The notes beneath the pieces were generated by a model that saw only the letters and a program-made list of their open reading frames with translations, was not told the DNA's origin and did not search any database. The position numbers and the translations under genes were made by a program. Of a stretch of 64,000 nucleotides of DNA, positions 25,344 through 34,836 are shown piece after piece. The DNA comes from Lentzea californiensis (GTDB taxonomy: Bacteria; Actinomycetota; Actinomycetes; Mycobacteriales; Pseudonocardiaceae). The stretch is taken from the NCBI RefSeq assembly GCF_024648825.1, contig NZ_JANBBE010000001.1:1426001-1490000 (forward strand), given 5' to 3'. The first letter of the stretch is position 1, and every line of letters starts with the position of its first letter.

Positions 25344-26758
25344 GTCGTGCCTTTCAGGATCAGCTCGGCCGCGGCTCGGAGGCTCACCCGAGAACCGCCG
25401 TGGGTGTCGATGCGGGCGACGCTGCCCAGGTCCGGACCCGGCACGCCGGTTTCGACGTGCACCACGTCCAGCTGCAGATTAGTTAAGTTTGTTACCAGTT
25501 GTCGAGCGCCGGAGTGGCGGTGGGCGTCGCGCGTGACGACCACAATCGTGCGGTCACCTGCGACTTCCGCAACTTCTTCAGCCGAGATGTCGCGTGCGGC
25601 GATCACTTCGGTGCCCGGAAGGACTTCCCTGAGGTACGGGCCGAGGCCCCACGGGACGTCGCCGACCGCGATCGAGGAGTCCACCACCAGGTCGACGACC
25701 ACCGGGTCCGCACCGACACTAACCCGGCCACGTGCGGAAACAGCGCGTCGGGCGGCTGTGAGACCGATCTCGGCGTCGTGGGCGTCGACGGTGGTCGGCG
25801 GGAGGCCCAGCGCCAGCGAGCGCGCGGCTGCCTGGGTCAGGCGCTCCTCGGACAGGTCGCCGGACTTCACGGCCGCGACGATCGAGTCGATCAGCCACTG
25901 CAGGTCGTCGTCGTCCAGGGCCATGCCGCCCAGGCACAACGAGTCCACGCCGGCGGCCAGGGCACGGACGGCGCCGACGGCCAGGTCGCCGCCCACCGCC
26001 TTCATGTCCAGCCCGTCGGTGATCACCGCGCCGGTGAAGCCCAGCTCGGTGCGCAGCAGGTCGATGGCGTGCTTGTTCAGCGTCACCGGTGCCGGACCCC
26101 ACTCGGGGATCACGAGGTGGCCGGTCATGATCGAGCGGACGCCCGCGTTCACGGCCGCCCGGAACGGGACGAGCTCCACGGCGCGCAGTTGCTCCTCGGT
26201 GCGCGGAAGCACCGGGAGCTGCTCGTGGGAGTCCTCAGTGGACGCTCCGTGGCCGGGGAAGTGCTTGGCGCAGGCGGCGACGCCCACGGCCTGCAGACCC
26301 TCGACCCACGCGGCGACGTGCCGGGCGGCCAGCACCGGGTCGGAGCCGAACGCGCGGACGCCGATGATCGGGTCGTCCAGCGTCAGCACCAGGTCGGCGG
26401 ACGGAGCGAGGTTCAGCGAGATCCCGCACTTCGCCAGTCGCGCGCCGATGGACGCGGCCACCGAGCGCGTGAGGTCCAGGTCGTCCGCCGCACCCAGGGC
26501 GTGGTTGCCCGGCACCTCGGAGCCGCGGCCCGCGTCGAGACGCGTGACGTCGCCGCCCTCCTCGTCGATGCCGATCACCACGTCCGGGCGCACCGAACGC
26601 AGTTCGGTGCACAACTCGGTCACCTGGGCGTCGTCGACGACGTTGCGCCCGAAGAGCACAACGCCGCCGAGACCGTCAGCGACCCGCCGCAGCAACCAGT
26701 CGGGGGCGGTCGTTCCGGTGAAGCCGGGAAGCAGAACGGCAGCGGCCAACTGATCCAC
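25340..26758 (-). CDS. Glycoside hydrolase family 3 beta-N-acetylhexosaminidase (NagZ-like)
   Basis: 472 residues of GH3. The NagZ-type motif KHFPGHGASTEDSH near residue 165 supplies the catalytic His, and the nucleophile Asp is in VITDGLDMKAV near 245. VVIGIDEEGGDVTR is also typical. No signal peptide is seen, so it should act in the cytoplasm on imported chitobiose or muropeptide fragments and release free GlcNAc. The GTG at 26758 lies three bases after the permease stop. The C-terminal ~130 residues after the barrel are an extra alpha/beta domain found in longer GH3 enzymes. Confidence 0.88.
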   Translation of the reverse strand: MDQLAAAVLLPGFTGTTAPDWLLRRVADGLGGVVLFGRNVVDDAQVTELCTELRSVRPDVVIGIDEEGGDVTRLDAGRGSEVPGNHALGAADDLDLTRSVAASIGARLAKCGISLNLAPSADLVLTLDDPIIGVRAFGSDPVLAARHVAAWVEGLQAVGVAACAKHFPGHGASTEDSHEQLPVLPRTEEQLRAVELVPFRAAVNAGVRSIMTGHLVIPEWGPAPVTLNKHAIDLLRTELGFTGAVITDGLDMKAVGGDLAVGAVRALAAGVDSLCLGGMALDDDDLQWLIDSIVAAVKSGDLSEERLTQAAARSLALGLPPTTVDAHDAEIGLTAARRAVSARGRVSVGADPVVVDLVVDSSIAVGDVPWGLGPYLREVLPGTEVIAARDISAEEVAEVAGDRTIVVVTRDAHRHSGARQLVTNLTNLQLDVVHVETGVPGPDLGSVARIDTHGGSRVSLRAAAELILKGTT

Positions 26759-26761
26759 GCG

Positions 26762-27580
26762 TCATCCCTTCACTGCACCGGCGGTGACGCCGGCGACCAT
26801 CTTGCGTTGCACGATCAGGAAGAACACCAGCGCGGGCACGGTGAACAGGACGGACGCGGCCATCGCGCCACCCCAGTCGGTGCCGAACGCGGTCTGGAAC
26901 CCGGACAGCCACACGGGCAGCGTTTCGCTGTCCTGGCTGCGGATCAGCACCTTGGCGAAGAGGAACTCGTTCCACGCGGTGATGAACGCGAACACCGAGG
27001 TGGCCACGAGGCCCGGCCCCAGCAGGGGCAGGGTCACCTTCTGGAACGCGCCCCAACGGCCGCAGCCGTCGACCATCGCGGCCTCTTCGAGCTCGATCGG
27101 GATGCCGTTGACGAACCCGCGCAACGTCCACGCGCAGAACGGCAGCGTCACCGCGAAGTACACGAGGATCAGCGACGAGAGGTGTTCGTAGAGCTGCAGG
27201 TCCCGCATCATCAGGAACATCGGGATCAGCAACGCCTCGAACGGCGCCATCTGCGCGACCAGCATCAGCAGCAAGAAGCTCTTGCGGCCGCGGAAGGCGA
27301 AGCGCGACATGGCGACCGCCGCGGTGATGCCGATGACGATCGCGGCGACGACCGCGGTCAGCGTCACCAGGAGGCTGTTGCCGAGCGAGGACAGGAAGCC
27401 GGGCTTCGTCCACGCCGTCACGAAGTTCGTGAACGTCACCGAGAACGGGATCAGGTCGTAGTCCGACGTGATCGTCGTGCCCTTGGGCTTCAGCGCCGAC
27501 GTGACCATCCAGTACGTCGGGAAGATGAAGAACAACGCCAGTGCGATTCCTGTGAAGTTCGCAGCAGACTTCTTGAGCAT
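26762..27580 (-). CDS. Sugar ABC transporter permease 2 (CUT1, chitobiose/GlcNAc type)
   Basis: 272 residues with six membrane segments and the binding-protein-dependent permease EAA loop (IELEEAAMVDGCGRWGAFQKVTLPLLGPG) near residue 185. It matches the second permease (MalG/DasC-like) of CUT1 importers. The start overlaps the stop of the first permease gene (TGATG). With the partners upstream it should import N,N'-diacetylchitobiose or GlcNAc, as judged from the GH3 enzyme, deaminase and DasR next to it. No ATPase is encoded here, so a shared MsiK-type ATPase elsewhere is expected. Confidence 0.88.
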   Translation of the reverse strand: MLKKSAANFTGIALALFFIFPTYWMVTSALKPKGTTITSDYDLIPFSVTFTNFVTAWTKPGFLSSLGNSLLVTLTAVVAAIVIGITAAVAMSRFAFRGRKSFLLLMLVAQMAPFEALLIPMFLMMRDLQLYEHLSSLILVYFAVTLPFCAWTLRGFVNGIPIELEEAAMVDGCGRWGAFQKVTLPLLGPGLVATSVFAFITAWNEFLFAKVLIRSQDSETLPVWLSGFQTAFGTDWGGAMAASVLFTVPALVFFLIVQRKMVAGVTAGAVKG

Positions 27581-28578
27581 CAGAGCTTGCCCTCCTCGGT
27601 CTGCAGCAGCTTGCGCAGGTACTGGAACGTGATCAGGCCGAGGATGACCATCATCAGCACGGAGATCGCGGCCGCGACGCCGAAGTGGCTCTTCGCGATG
27701 CCTTCCAGGTACTGCAACACCGGCAGCGTCGTGCTCTCACCGCTGGGACCGCCCTCGCGGAACACCCAGATCTGGGCGAAGACCTTGAAGTCCCACAACG
27801 TCGACAGGAACGTCACCATCATCAGCAGCGACCGGATCTCCGGCCACGTCACCGCGCGGAACGTCTGCCAGCCCGTGGCGCCGTCGATGCCCGCCGCCTC
27901 GTAGAGGTCGCGCGGGATGCCGACGAGCCCTGCGTAGAGCGAGAAGGCGAGGAAGGGGATCGCCTGCCAGATGATCAGCAGGCCGACGACGGACAGCGTC
28001 GACGTGCCGGAGGAGAACCACGAGTAGCCGGCGAAGGAGTCGAACCCCAGCTGCACCAGCGTCTTGTTCAAGATGCCGTAGTTCTGGTCGAACATCCACT
28101 GGTAGACCGTGGTCGACGCGAGGATCGGCATGGCCCAGGCGCAGAGCATCGCGATCTGCAGAGCGATTCGCACCCACGGTGTGAGCACGCGCATCAGCAG
28201 CGCGATCCCGAGACCCACGCTCACCGAGGCGACGACGACGGAAACGGTGAACACGATGGTCCGCAGCGACACTTCCCAGAAGCGCTCGTCCTGCAGGACC
28301 GTCACGTAGTTGTCGATGCCCGTCCACACGACCTCGCCGCGAACGAGCTCGCCGAGGTTCAGCTGGCGGAAGCTCGTCACGAAGACGGAGACCACCGGCC
28401 AGCCGATCAGCCAGAGGATCGCGATGAGAGCGGGAGCGAGCAGCAGGTAGGGCAGCGCCCGGTCGAAGGCACTGCCCCGGCGGCGGCGCTTGTGCGCCCC
28501 GCCCGTCACGGCAGGCGGCAGCGCCGGAGGGATGTCCCCTGCCGGCGCTGCCGTTTCGGTCGTTTCGACGGCCGTCAT
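27580..28578 (-). CDS. Sugar ABC transporter permease 1 (CUT1, chitobiose/GlcNAc type)
   Basis: 332 residues. A polar N-terminal tail ending in KRRRRGS precedes six to seven membrane segments, and the EAA loop (RDLYEAAGIDGATGWQTFRAVTWPEI) is near residue 235. It is the MalF/DasB-like partner of the downstream permease. I chose the ATG at 28578, which lies ten bases after the stop of the binding-protein gene. An upstream in-frame extension to 28653 would run into that gene. Confidence 0.87.
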   Translation of the reverse strand: MTAVETTETAAPAGDIPPALPPAVTGGAHKRRRRGSAFDRALPYLLLAPALIAILWLIGWPVVSVFVTSFRQLNLGELVRGEVVWTGIDNYVTVLQDERFWEVSLRTIVFTVSVVVASVSVGLGIALLMRVLTPWVRIALQIAMLCAWAMPILASTTVYQWMFDQNYGILNKTLVQLGFDSFAGYSWFSSGTSTLSVVGLLIIWQAIPFLAFSLYAGLVGIPRDLYEAAGIDGATGWQTFRAVTWPEIRSLLMMVTFLSTLWDFKVFAQIWVFREGGPSGESTTLPVLQYLEGIAKSHFGVAAAISVLMMVILGLITFQYLRKLLQTEEGKL

Positions 28579-28588
28579 CTCAGCTTGG

Positions 28589-29863
28589 CTAGGCCATCGC
28601 CTTGGTGATGGCTTCGCTCGCGTCCTTCGTTGCCTGGTCGAGCGACTTGGCACCGGTGAGGTACGCGGTGAGCGCGTCCTTGAGCGGGTTCTGGCCCGCC
28701 TCGACGGCCGCCCACTTCGGCGTCACCGGGGTGACCTTGCCGTTGGGGGAGGAGGCGGCGAGCGCCTTGCCGACCGCGTTGGTGGCGAGCTTCGCGGTGT
28801 CCTTCGAGGTACCGGGAACCGCGCCGCCCTCGGCGAGCAGGTCCTGGTACTTCTTGGAGGACAGCAGCGACAGGTACTTCTTGGCCGCGGCGGCGTTCTT
28901 GCTGGCCGTCGGGATGGCGAGGTTCGAGCCGCCCAGGAACACGGGAGCGGACGAGCCGGCCTTCTTGGACGGGATCGGGAACGCCGAGGTCTTCTCCGTC
29001 AGCTCCGGCTTCGCCTTCACGGCGCCGGCGAGCTCCCACGGGAGGCCGACCATCATGCCCACGTTGCCCGTGCCGAAGACCTCCATCTGCTGGGGCTTCG
29101 CCTCGTCGATGTCAGCCGGGACCTTCTTGGTGGCCGACGCGTCGTAGATCGCCTTGTAGGCCTCGAAGCCCGCCTTCGCCTGCGGGGTGTCGAGCGTGCC
29201 GGTCCACTTGCCGCCGTCCTGCTTGGCGATGTCGCCGCCCTCGTCCCAGATCAGCGAGAGCAGGAAGTACCAGGACTGACCCGGCAGGTACAGGGCCTGG
29301 AAGTCCGGGTTGGACGCGTTGGCGGCCTTGAGCTTGTTGATCGCGTCGATCCACTCGGCACGCGAGGTGGGCGGCGCCGTGACGCCGGCCGCCTGGAGCA
29401 GGTCGGTGCGGTAGATGACGGTGCGGTTCGCGGCGTAGAACGGAACGCCGTACTGCTTGCCGTTGAGCGTCAGCGAGTCCTTGAGGCCACCCAGCCACTC
29501 GCCACCGTTGAACTGACCGGAGTCAGCGGTCAGGTCGGCCAGCGTGCCCTGGTCGGCGAAGCTCGCCGTCTGCGTGTTGCCGAGCTCGATGACGTCCGGC
29601 GGCGTGCTGCTCGCCAGAGCGGTCGTCAGCTTCTCCTGGATGCCGGTCCACTTCTGGACCTCGTACTTGACCTTGATGCCGTTCGCTGACTCGAACTCCT
29701 TGTTCAAGGCGTCGGTCAGGGTCGGCGCCGCGGAGCCGTCCATGAGCCACACGGTGATCTCTTTGGTCTCCGTGTTGCCACCGCTGCTCGTGCTCGTGCC
29801 ACAGCCTGACACGGCCACTGCCAGTGCGGCGGCACCGGCAGCGAGTCCTCTCCAGCCCTTCAC
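28589..29863 (-). CDS. Sugar-binding lipoprotein of the chitobiose/GlcNAc-type transporter
   Basis: 424 residues. The signal peptide is MKGWRGLAAGAAALAVAV with lipobox SGC, followed by a Ser/Thr/Gly linker. The body is a CUT1 extracellular solute-binding fold (EITVWLMDGSAAPTLTDALNKEF, PDVIELGNTQTASFADQGTL). It is similar in layout to DasA/NgcE-type proteins. The GTG at 29863 has AAAGGG eight bases upstream. It is the first gene of the five-gene operon, and the dre-like box at 29910-29925 lies 47 bases upstream. Confidence 0.87.
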   Translation of the reverse strand: MKGWRGLAAGAAALAVAVSGCGTSTSSGGNTETKEITVWLMDGSAAPTLTDALNKEFESANGIKVKYEVQKWTGIQEKLTTALASSTPPDVIELGNTQTASFADQGTLADLTADSGQFNGGEWLGGLKDSLTLNGKQYGVPFYAANRTVIYRTDLLQAAGVTAPPTSRAEWIDAINKLKAANASNPDFQALYLPGQSWYFLLSLIWDEGGDIAKQDGGKWTGTLDTPQAKAGFEAYKAIYDASATKKVPADIDEAKPQQMEVFGTGNVGMMVGLPWELAGAVKAKPELTEKTSAFPIPSKKAGSSAPVFLGGSNLAIPTASKNAAAAKKYLSLLSSKKYQDLLAEGGAVPGTSKDTAKLATNAVGKALAASSPNGKVTPVTPKWAAVEAGQNPLKDALTAYLTGAKSLDQATKDASEAITKAMA

Positions 29864-29909
29864 AATTCGCGCCCTTTCACCAAGCCCGGCACAACGGCCG
29901 GAACGTCCA

Positions 29910-29925
29910 AGTGGTGTAGACCAAT
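29910..29925. promoter_or_regulatory. dre operator in front of the aminosugar transporter operon
   Basis: AGTGGTGTAGACCAAT matches the DasR-responsive element (consensus core TGGTCTAGACCA) with few changes. It lies between the transporter operon and dasR, 47 bases before the first and 163 before the second. It could control the operon and possibly dasR itself. Confidence 0.8.
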
Positions 29926-30087
29926 GCGGAACAGCGTGTGCTGCGTCACCGCGTCTGTCAAGCGCGTTGCCAAGACGTTGCGAAGTCATCGGACGAATTT
30001 CGAGGCGGATGTCGGGGGTTCGGACGCACGAATCGACACGGACAAGGCATCCTTGTGATGCGTGACATGGAGTGCGAGGAGGAGGCC

Positions 30088-30843
30088 ATGCTGGAGACGA
30101 CGCCTGCATCAGGCGTGGACGCCAGGACACGGGCGCAACGCGAACCCAAGTACTGGGGTCTCAAGCGGCACCTGCTCGACCTGTTGAGGGCGTTGCCGCC
30201 CGGCTCGCCGATCCCCACGGAACGGTCGCTGGCCGCGGAGTTCGACGTCTCCAGGACGACCGTCCGCCAGGCTCTCGCCGAGCTGACGGTGGAGGGGCGC
30301 CTGCTCCGTGTGCAGGGCAAGGGCACCTTTGCGGCGGAACCCAAGGTCGCCCAGAGGTTGCAGCTGTCTTCGTACACAGAGGACATGAGAGCCCAGGGCC
30401 GCGTGCCGTCGTCGAAGCTGATCGAGGCTTCGGAGATGGCGGCGGAGGCCGAGCTCGCCCGGTACCTGGGCGTGCGCCCCGGTGCCAAGGTCCTGCGCCT
30501 GCACCGCCTGAGGCTCGCCGACAACGAGCCGATGGCGATCGAGACGACGCACCTCGCGCTGGGCCGCTTCCGCGGTCTGCGCCGGTACCTGGCGCCCGGC
30601 GCGTCGCTGTACCAGGTGCTGTCCGAGCGGTTCGGCGTCGAGATGGGACACGCCGAGGAGACGATCGAGACAGCGCTCGCCTCGCCTGAAGAGGCAGAAC
30701 TGCTCGGCGCCGACATCGGTCTGCCGATGCTGCTGCTGTCGCGGCACTCGTTCGACACGGAGGGCAATCCGATCGAGTGGGTCCGGTCGGTCTACCGGGG
30801 TGATCGGTACAAGTTCGTCGCCACGCTGAACCGGCCGTCTTGA
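30088..30843 (+). CDS. dasR: DasR, GntR/HutC-family aminosugar regulator
   Basis: 251 residues, close to the 254 of Streptomyces DasR. The winged helix carries [23 protein letters not shown], then [14 protein letters not shown], and the UTRA domain ends [16 protein letters not shown]. These segments agree closely with what I recall of S. coelicolor DasR. GlcN-6-phosphate is the known inducer in Streptomyces. The ATG at 30088 lies just after GGAGGAGG. Two dre sites nearby and the surrounding nag genes support the call. The stop overlaps the TTG of the MFS gene (TTGA), so the two are cotranscribed. Confidence 0.93.
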   Translation: MLETTPASGVDARTRAQREPKYWGLKRHLLDLLRALPPGSPIPTERSLAAEFDVSRTTVRQALAELTVEGRLLRVQGKGTFAAEPKVAQRLQLSSYTEDMRAQGRVPSSKLIEASEMAAEAELARYLGVRPGAKVLRLHRLRLADNEPMAIETTHLALGRFRGLRRYLAPGASLYQVLSERFGVEMGHAEETIETALASPEEAELLGADIGLPMLLLSRHSFDTEGNPIEWVRSVYRGDRYKFVATLNRPS

Positions 30844-32300
30844 TCGCCTGGGGCACGCCACGAGCACGCTGGGTGCTGACGACGACGATCCTCGGATCGG
30901 GCATGGCCATGCTCGACGGGACGATCGTCAACGTGGCGCTGCCCCGGATCGGCGCGGAGTTCTCCGCGTCGGTGACGGACCTGCAGTGGATCCTCAACGG
31001 GTACCTGCTCGCACTGGCCTCGCTGATCCTGGTCGCCGGTTCGCTCGGCGACAGGTTCGGCCGGCGGCGGGTCTACGTGACCGGTGTGATCTGGTTCGGC
31101 GTCGCGTCGCTGCTGTGCGGTGCCGCGTGGAACGTTCCGGTGCTGGTGGCGGCACGTGTGCTGCAGGGCGTGGGCGCGGCGTTGCTGACGCCGGGCGCGC
31201 TGGCGATCCTGCAGTCGTCGTTCAACCGGGAGGACCGGTCACGCGCCATCGGCGCCTGGTCCGGACTGTCCGGTGTGGCCACCGCGATCGGGCCGCTGGT
31301 CGGCGGGCTGCTGGTGCAGGCCTGGTCGTGGCGGCTCGCGTTCCTGGTGAACCTGCCGGTGGCCGCACTCTGCGTGTACCTCGCGCTGCGGTTCGTGCCG
31401 GAGTCGAACGACGAGTCGTCCGGGCACCCGAACTATCTGTCGGCGCTGGTCGGCGCGCTGGGCCTCGCCCTGCTGACGGGCGGGCTCGTCGAGCAGTCGT
31501 ACGTGCTGGCGGCCGCGGGCCTGGCCGCGATGATCGCGTTCGGGGTGGTGCAGAAGCGCTCCGCCGACCCGCTGGTGCCGCCGGAGCTGTTCCGCAACCG
31601 GACGTTCCTGGTCTCCAACGTCCTGACCTTCCTGGTCTACGCGGCACTCGGCGGCGTGATGGTGCTGCTCGTGCTGCAGCTGCAGATCTCGCTCGGGTAC
31701 TCGCCGACGGCGTCCGGCCTGGCCAGCGTGCCGCTCACGATCATCATGCTGCTGGCGTCCTCGACGTCCGGGCGAATAGCTCAGCGCTACGGGCCCCGGT
31801 TGCAGCTGATCGTCGGTCCGATCCTGGTCGGGCTGGGCATGTTGCTGCTGCGCAACGCCGTTCCGGGCGCCTCGTACGTGACCGGCGTGCTGCCCGGCGT
31901 GGTGCTGTTCGGCATCGGTCTCGCGATCGTCGTCGCCCCTGTGACGGCGACCGTGCTGGCCTCGGCGCCCGACCACCACGCGGGTGTCGCGTCCGGCGTG
32001 AACAACGCCGTCGCCCGCACCGGCAGCCTGCTCGCGATGGCCGTGCTGCCCGCGGCCGTGGGGTTGATGGGCGAGGACTACACGAACCCCGCCGTGATGA
32101 CCGAGGGCTGGCAGATGGCCCTCGTGCTGTGCTCGGTCGCCGCGATCATCGGCGGTCTGCTGGCCGTCGGCGTGGACAACCGGGTGCTCGCCGCGGCGCC
32201 GGAGCAGCAGGAGGCCCCGCACCCCGGTGAGTGCCTGCACTGCGGCGTGGAGGGCCCGCCGACGCACATCCGGTCAGGTGGCGAGAAGGCGCGCCAGTAG
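30840..32300 (+). CDS. MFS transporter, DHA2/EmrB-QacA type
   Basis: 486 residues with about 14 membrane segments. MFS motif A is [10 protein letters not shown] near residue 66, motif C is [12 protein letters not shown] near 140, and the DHA2-typical [12 protein letters not shown] is near the start. It probably expels drugs or other small molecules by proton antiport. The 40-residue C-terminal tail carries ECLHCG, an unusual CxxC in this family. The TTG start overlaps the dasR stop. Why an exporter is coupled to dasR is not clear. The end overlaps the converging dehydratase gene by 27 bases. Confidence 0.88.
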   Translation: MIAWGTPRARWVLTTTILGSGMAMLDGTIVNVALPRIGAEFSASVTDLQWILNGYLLALASLILVAGSLGDRFGRRRVYVTGVIWFGVASLLCGAAWNVPVLVAARVLQGVGAALLTPGALAILQSSFNREDRSRAIGAWSGLSGVATAIGPLVGGLLVQAWSWRLAFLVNLPVAALCVYLALRFVPESNDESSGHPNYLSALVGALGLALLTGGLVEQSYVLAAAGLAAMIAFGVVQKRSADPLVPPELFRNRTFLVSNVLTFLVYAALGGVMVLLVLQLQISLGYSPTASGLASVPLTIIMLLASSTSGRIAQRYGPRLQLIVGPILVGLGMLLLRNAVPGASYVTGVLPGVVLFGIGLAIVVAPVTATVLASAPDHHAGVASGVNNAVARTGSLLAMAVLPAAVGLMGEDYTNPAVMTEGWQMALVLCSVAAIIGGLLAVGVDNRVLAAAPEQQEAPHPGECLHCGVEGPPTHIRSGGEKARQ

Positions 32301-33182
32301 CGCGGGGTCGACGTTGCCGCCGGACACGACGGCGACGCCGCCTCCGCCGATCTTCGCCTGCGCCGCCACCGCGACAGCGCCGCTCGGCTCGGCGACGAGT
32401 CGCGCCCGCCGGGCCAGGCCGGCCACCGCCGCGAGGATCTCGTCCTCCGACACGGTGATCACGTCGTCCACGTACTTGCTGATGTGCGCCCAGGTCAGCG
32501 CGGAGGGTTCGTCCCGCAGGGCGTCAGCGGCCGTCTGAGCCCGTTCCAGGGGATCCCAGCGCACCAGCTCGCCCGCTCGGAGCGATTCCGCGATGTCCGC
32601 GGCCAGTTCGGGCTCCGCGCCGATCACGCGGACGTCCGGGCGCAGCGACTTGATCGCCGTGGCGACGCCGGAGATCAGCCCGCCGCCGGACATCGGCACC
32701 ACGACGGCCTCGACGTCCGGCAGGTCTTCGAGGACCTCCAGGCCGATGGTGCCCTGCCCGGCGATCACGTCGGGGTGGTCGAACGGCGGGATCAGCGCCG
32801 CGCCGCGTTCGGCCACCAGGGCCTCGGCGCGCTCGACGCGTTCGGTGATGCCGACGATGAAGACCTCGGCCCCCAGCGCCTTCGTGGCCTCGACCTTGAC
32901 CGCCGGGGTGTTGTCCGGCATCACGATCGCGGCCGGCACGCCGTGCAGGCGGGCGGCGAACGCCACGGCCTGCGCGTGGTTGCCGCTGGAGTAGGCGACT
33001 ACGCCGTTCGCCCGATTCTCCAGGCGTGCCAACGCGTTCAGCGCACCCCGGAGCTTGAACGCGCCGACCGGCTGCAGGTTCTCCGGCTTGATCCATCCAG
33101 GACCGAACGGCAGCAGCGGCGTGCGCACCACGTGCGGTGCGATGACCGCCGCCGCCGAACGGATGTCTGGGAGCGCGATCAT
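32274..33182 (-). CDS. Threonine/serine dehydratase-like PLP enzyme (copy 2)
   Basis: 302 residues of the fold-type II PLP family. The PLP lysine is in VGAFKLRGALNAL near residue 44, the substrate loop is YSSGNHAQAVAFA, and the phosphate-binding loop is SGGGLISG. It lacks the C-terminal ACT/regulatory domain of biosynthetic IlvA, so it is a catabolic TdcB-like or serine racemase-like enzyme. The start ATG overlaps the stop of the upstream paralogue (ATGA). The two proteins agree at roughly two thirds of positions by eye, so this is a tandem duplication. Confidence 0.87.
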   Translation of the reverse strand: MIALPDIRSAAAVIAPHVVRTPLLPFGPGWIKPENLQPVGAFKLRGALNALARLENRANGVVAYSSGNHAQAVAFAARLHGVPAAIVMPDNTPAVKVEATKALGAEVFIVGITERVERAEALVAERGAALIPPFDHPDVIAGQGTIGLEVLEDLPDVEAVVVPMSGGGLISGVATAIKSLRPDVRVIGAEPELAADIAESLRAGELVRWDPLERAQTAADALRDEPSALTWAHISKYVDDVITVSEDEILAAVAGLARRARLVAEPSGAVAVAAQAKIGGGGVAVVSGGNVDPALLARLLAT

Positions 33183-34108
33183 CCGAGGATCGACGCGAGC
33201 AGCGTGGGCTCGATGTTGCCACCGGAGACCACCGCGACGGCCGGACCGGCCGGCAGTTCGCGGTTCAGGTACGCCGCCACGGCGACGGCACCGCTCGTCT
33301 CGGACACGACCCGCGTGCGGCGGGCGATCTGCCTCACCGCGTCCCGGATCTCGTCCTCGGAGACGGTCACGACGTCGTCCACGTACTCGCGGATGTGCGC
33401 CCACGTCAGTTCGGAGGGCTCGGCGCGCAGTCCGTCCGCGACGGTCCGCGCGCGGTCGTGCGCGTCCCAGCGGACGAGCTCACCGGCCGCGAACGACGCT
33501 GACGTGTCACCGGCCAGCTCCGGCTCGACACCGATCACGCGGACGTTGGGGCGCAACGACTTCACCGTCGCCGCGACACCGGAGACCAGCCCGCCGCCGC
33601 TCACCGGCACCAGGACCGTCGCCACGTCCGGGAGGTCGGCGAGGACCTCCAGGCCGATGGTGCCCTGCCCGGCGATCACGTCCGGGTGGTCGAACGGCGG
33701 GATGAGCGTCGCCTTGCGCTCCTCGACCAGTTCGTAGGCGCGCGACTCGCGTTCGGTGATGCCGACGACGAACACCTCGGCGCCGTGCGCCCGCGTCGCG
33801 TCGATCTTGAGCTGCGGCGTGTTCTCCGGCACGACGATCGCGGCCGGCATGCCGAGGGTCTTGGCCGCGTAGGCGACCGCCTGCGCGTGGTTACCGCTCG
33901 AATACGCCACGACACCGCGCGCCCGGTCCTCGGAAGGTATGCGGGACAACGCGTTCACCGCACCGCGCAGCTTGAACGCACCGACCGGCTGCAGCGACTC
34001 CGGCTTGATCCACAGGCCGGAGTCGAAGGACAGCAACGGGGTGTGGACGACATGCGGGGCGATCGCGGCGGCGGCCGCGTGGACGTCTTCGAGAGTCACC
34101 AGGCGCAT
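33179..34108 (-). CDS. Threonine/serine dehydratase-like PLP enzyme (copy 1)
   Basis: 309 residues, the same family and length as the next gene. Signatures are VGAFKLRGAVNAL with the PLP lysine, YSSGNHAQAVAYA and SGGGLVSG, with no regulatory domain. The likely reaction is deamination of L-threonine or L-serine (or a related beta-hydroxy amino acid) to the 2-oxo acid and ammonia. Start ATG at 34108, with no strong ribosome site visible. It is coupled to copy 2 by ATGA. Two active copies in one operon suggest different substrates or a heteromer. Confidence 0.86.
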   Translation of the reverse strand: MRLVTLEDVHAAAAAIAPHVVHTPLLSFDSGLWIKPESLQPVGAFKLRGAVNALSRIPSEDRARGVVAYSSGNHAQAVAYAAKTLGMPAAIVVPENTPQLKIDATRAHGAEVFVVGITERESRAYELVEERKATLIPPFDHPDVIAGQGTIGLEVLADLPDVATVLVPVSGGGLVSGVAATVKSLRPNVRVIGVEPELAGDTSASFAAGELVRWDAHDRARTVADGLRAEPSELTWAHIREYVDDVVTVSEDEIRDAVRQIARRTRVVSETSGAVAVAAYLNRELPAGPAVAVVSGGNIEPTLLASILG

Positions 34109-34171
34109 GCGTCGATGATGCACGTCACCGGCGCACAACCGGTGAACTGTGCCCAACGTCCTACGTGTGTC

Positions 34172-34660
34172 ATGTCTGAGAAGGAGAAGATCACCCCCGT
34201 CAAGCTCATCGCGAGTGTGCTCGCCGCCGCCACAGCGGCCGTGCTGAGCCTTCGCCTCAACCTCGTCGGCACCATCGTCGGCGCGATCCTCGCGAGCGTC
34301 GTGACCACAGTCGGCGCCGTGTTCTACCAACGGTCGATGGAACGCGAGAAGCGTTGGCAGGTGATCGCTGTCGGCGGACTGCTCGTGTTCGTGGTGACCG
34401 TCCTCACAGCGACGAGCGTCCAGCTGGTCACCGGCAAACCCGTGACGGCCGGTCCGGGCAAACCGTCCACAAGCACTCACACCGAGACGAAAACCGAGAC
34501 GACGAAGGTCGAGACGATCACCGTGACGGCGCCTCCTGGCACGTCCGGCCAGTCCTCGTCCGGCGGCACGACGACGACCGCGCCCTCGTCGACGACGACA
34601 GAACCGGCACAGCCGACGGGCAGCTCGACGCCACCGTCCACCACCGACCCCATTCGGTGA
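34172..34660 (+). CDS. Small membrane protein with Thr/Ser/Pro-rich tail
   Basis: 162 residues, not recognised as a named family. A short basic N-terminus (MSEKEKITPVK) precedes two hydrophobic segments (about residues 11-48 and 62-86) split by a basic loop QRSMEREKRWQ. The last ~75 residues are rich in Thr, Ser and Pro, as in exposed cell-wall spacer regions. Topology would place that tail outside. It diverges from the dehydratase pair. No function can be assigned. Confidence 0.7.
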   Translation: MSEKEKITPVKLIASVLAAATAAVLSLRLNLVGTIVGAILASVVTTVGAVFYQRSMEREKRWQVIAVGGLLVFVVTVLTATSVQLVTGKPVTAGPGKPSTSTHTETKTETTKVETITVTAPPGTSGQSSSGGTTTTAPSSTTTEPAQPTGSSTPPSTTDPIR

Positions 34661-34836
34661 TCACGTCACTACGTTGAGCGATAGTTAACTGTCAATTGCT
34701 ACGCGCCGCAGTTGATCTGTCGTGAGCTGTGACACACTTCGTTCACGTTCGAGGCGGGGCGTCATAGCCGATAGGCCCGCAACTTCACTCGAACGGGCGA
34801 AAAGATTCGGTCCGAAAGAGACCGGGAGGAGGCGCA

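Noticed and set aside
25499..27904. An 801-codon open frame on the plus strand
   Set aside because: It is antisense to the GH3 and permease genes. Its translation is Arg/His/Gln/Gly-rich and lacks any motif, as expected of a shadow frame in GC-rich DNA.
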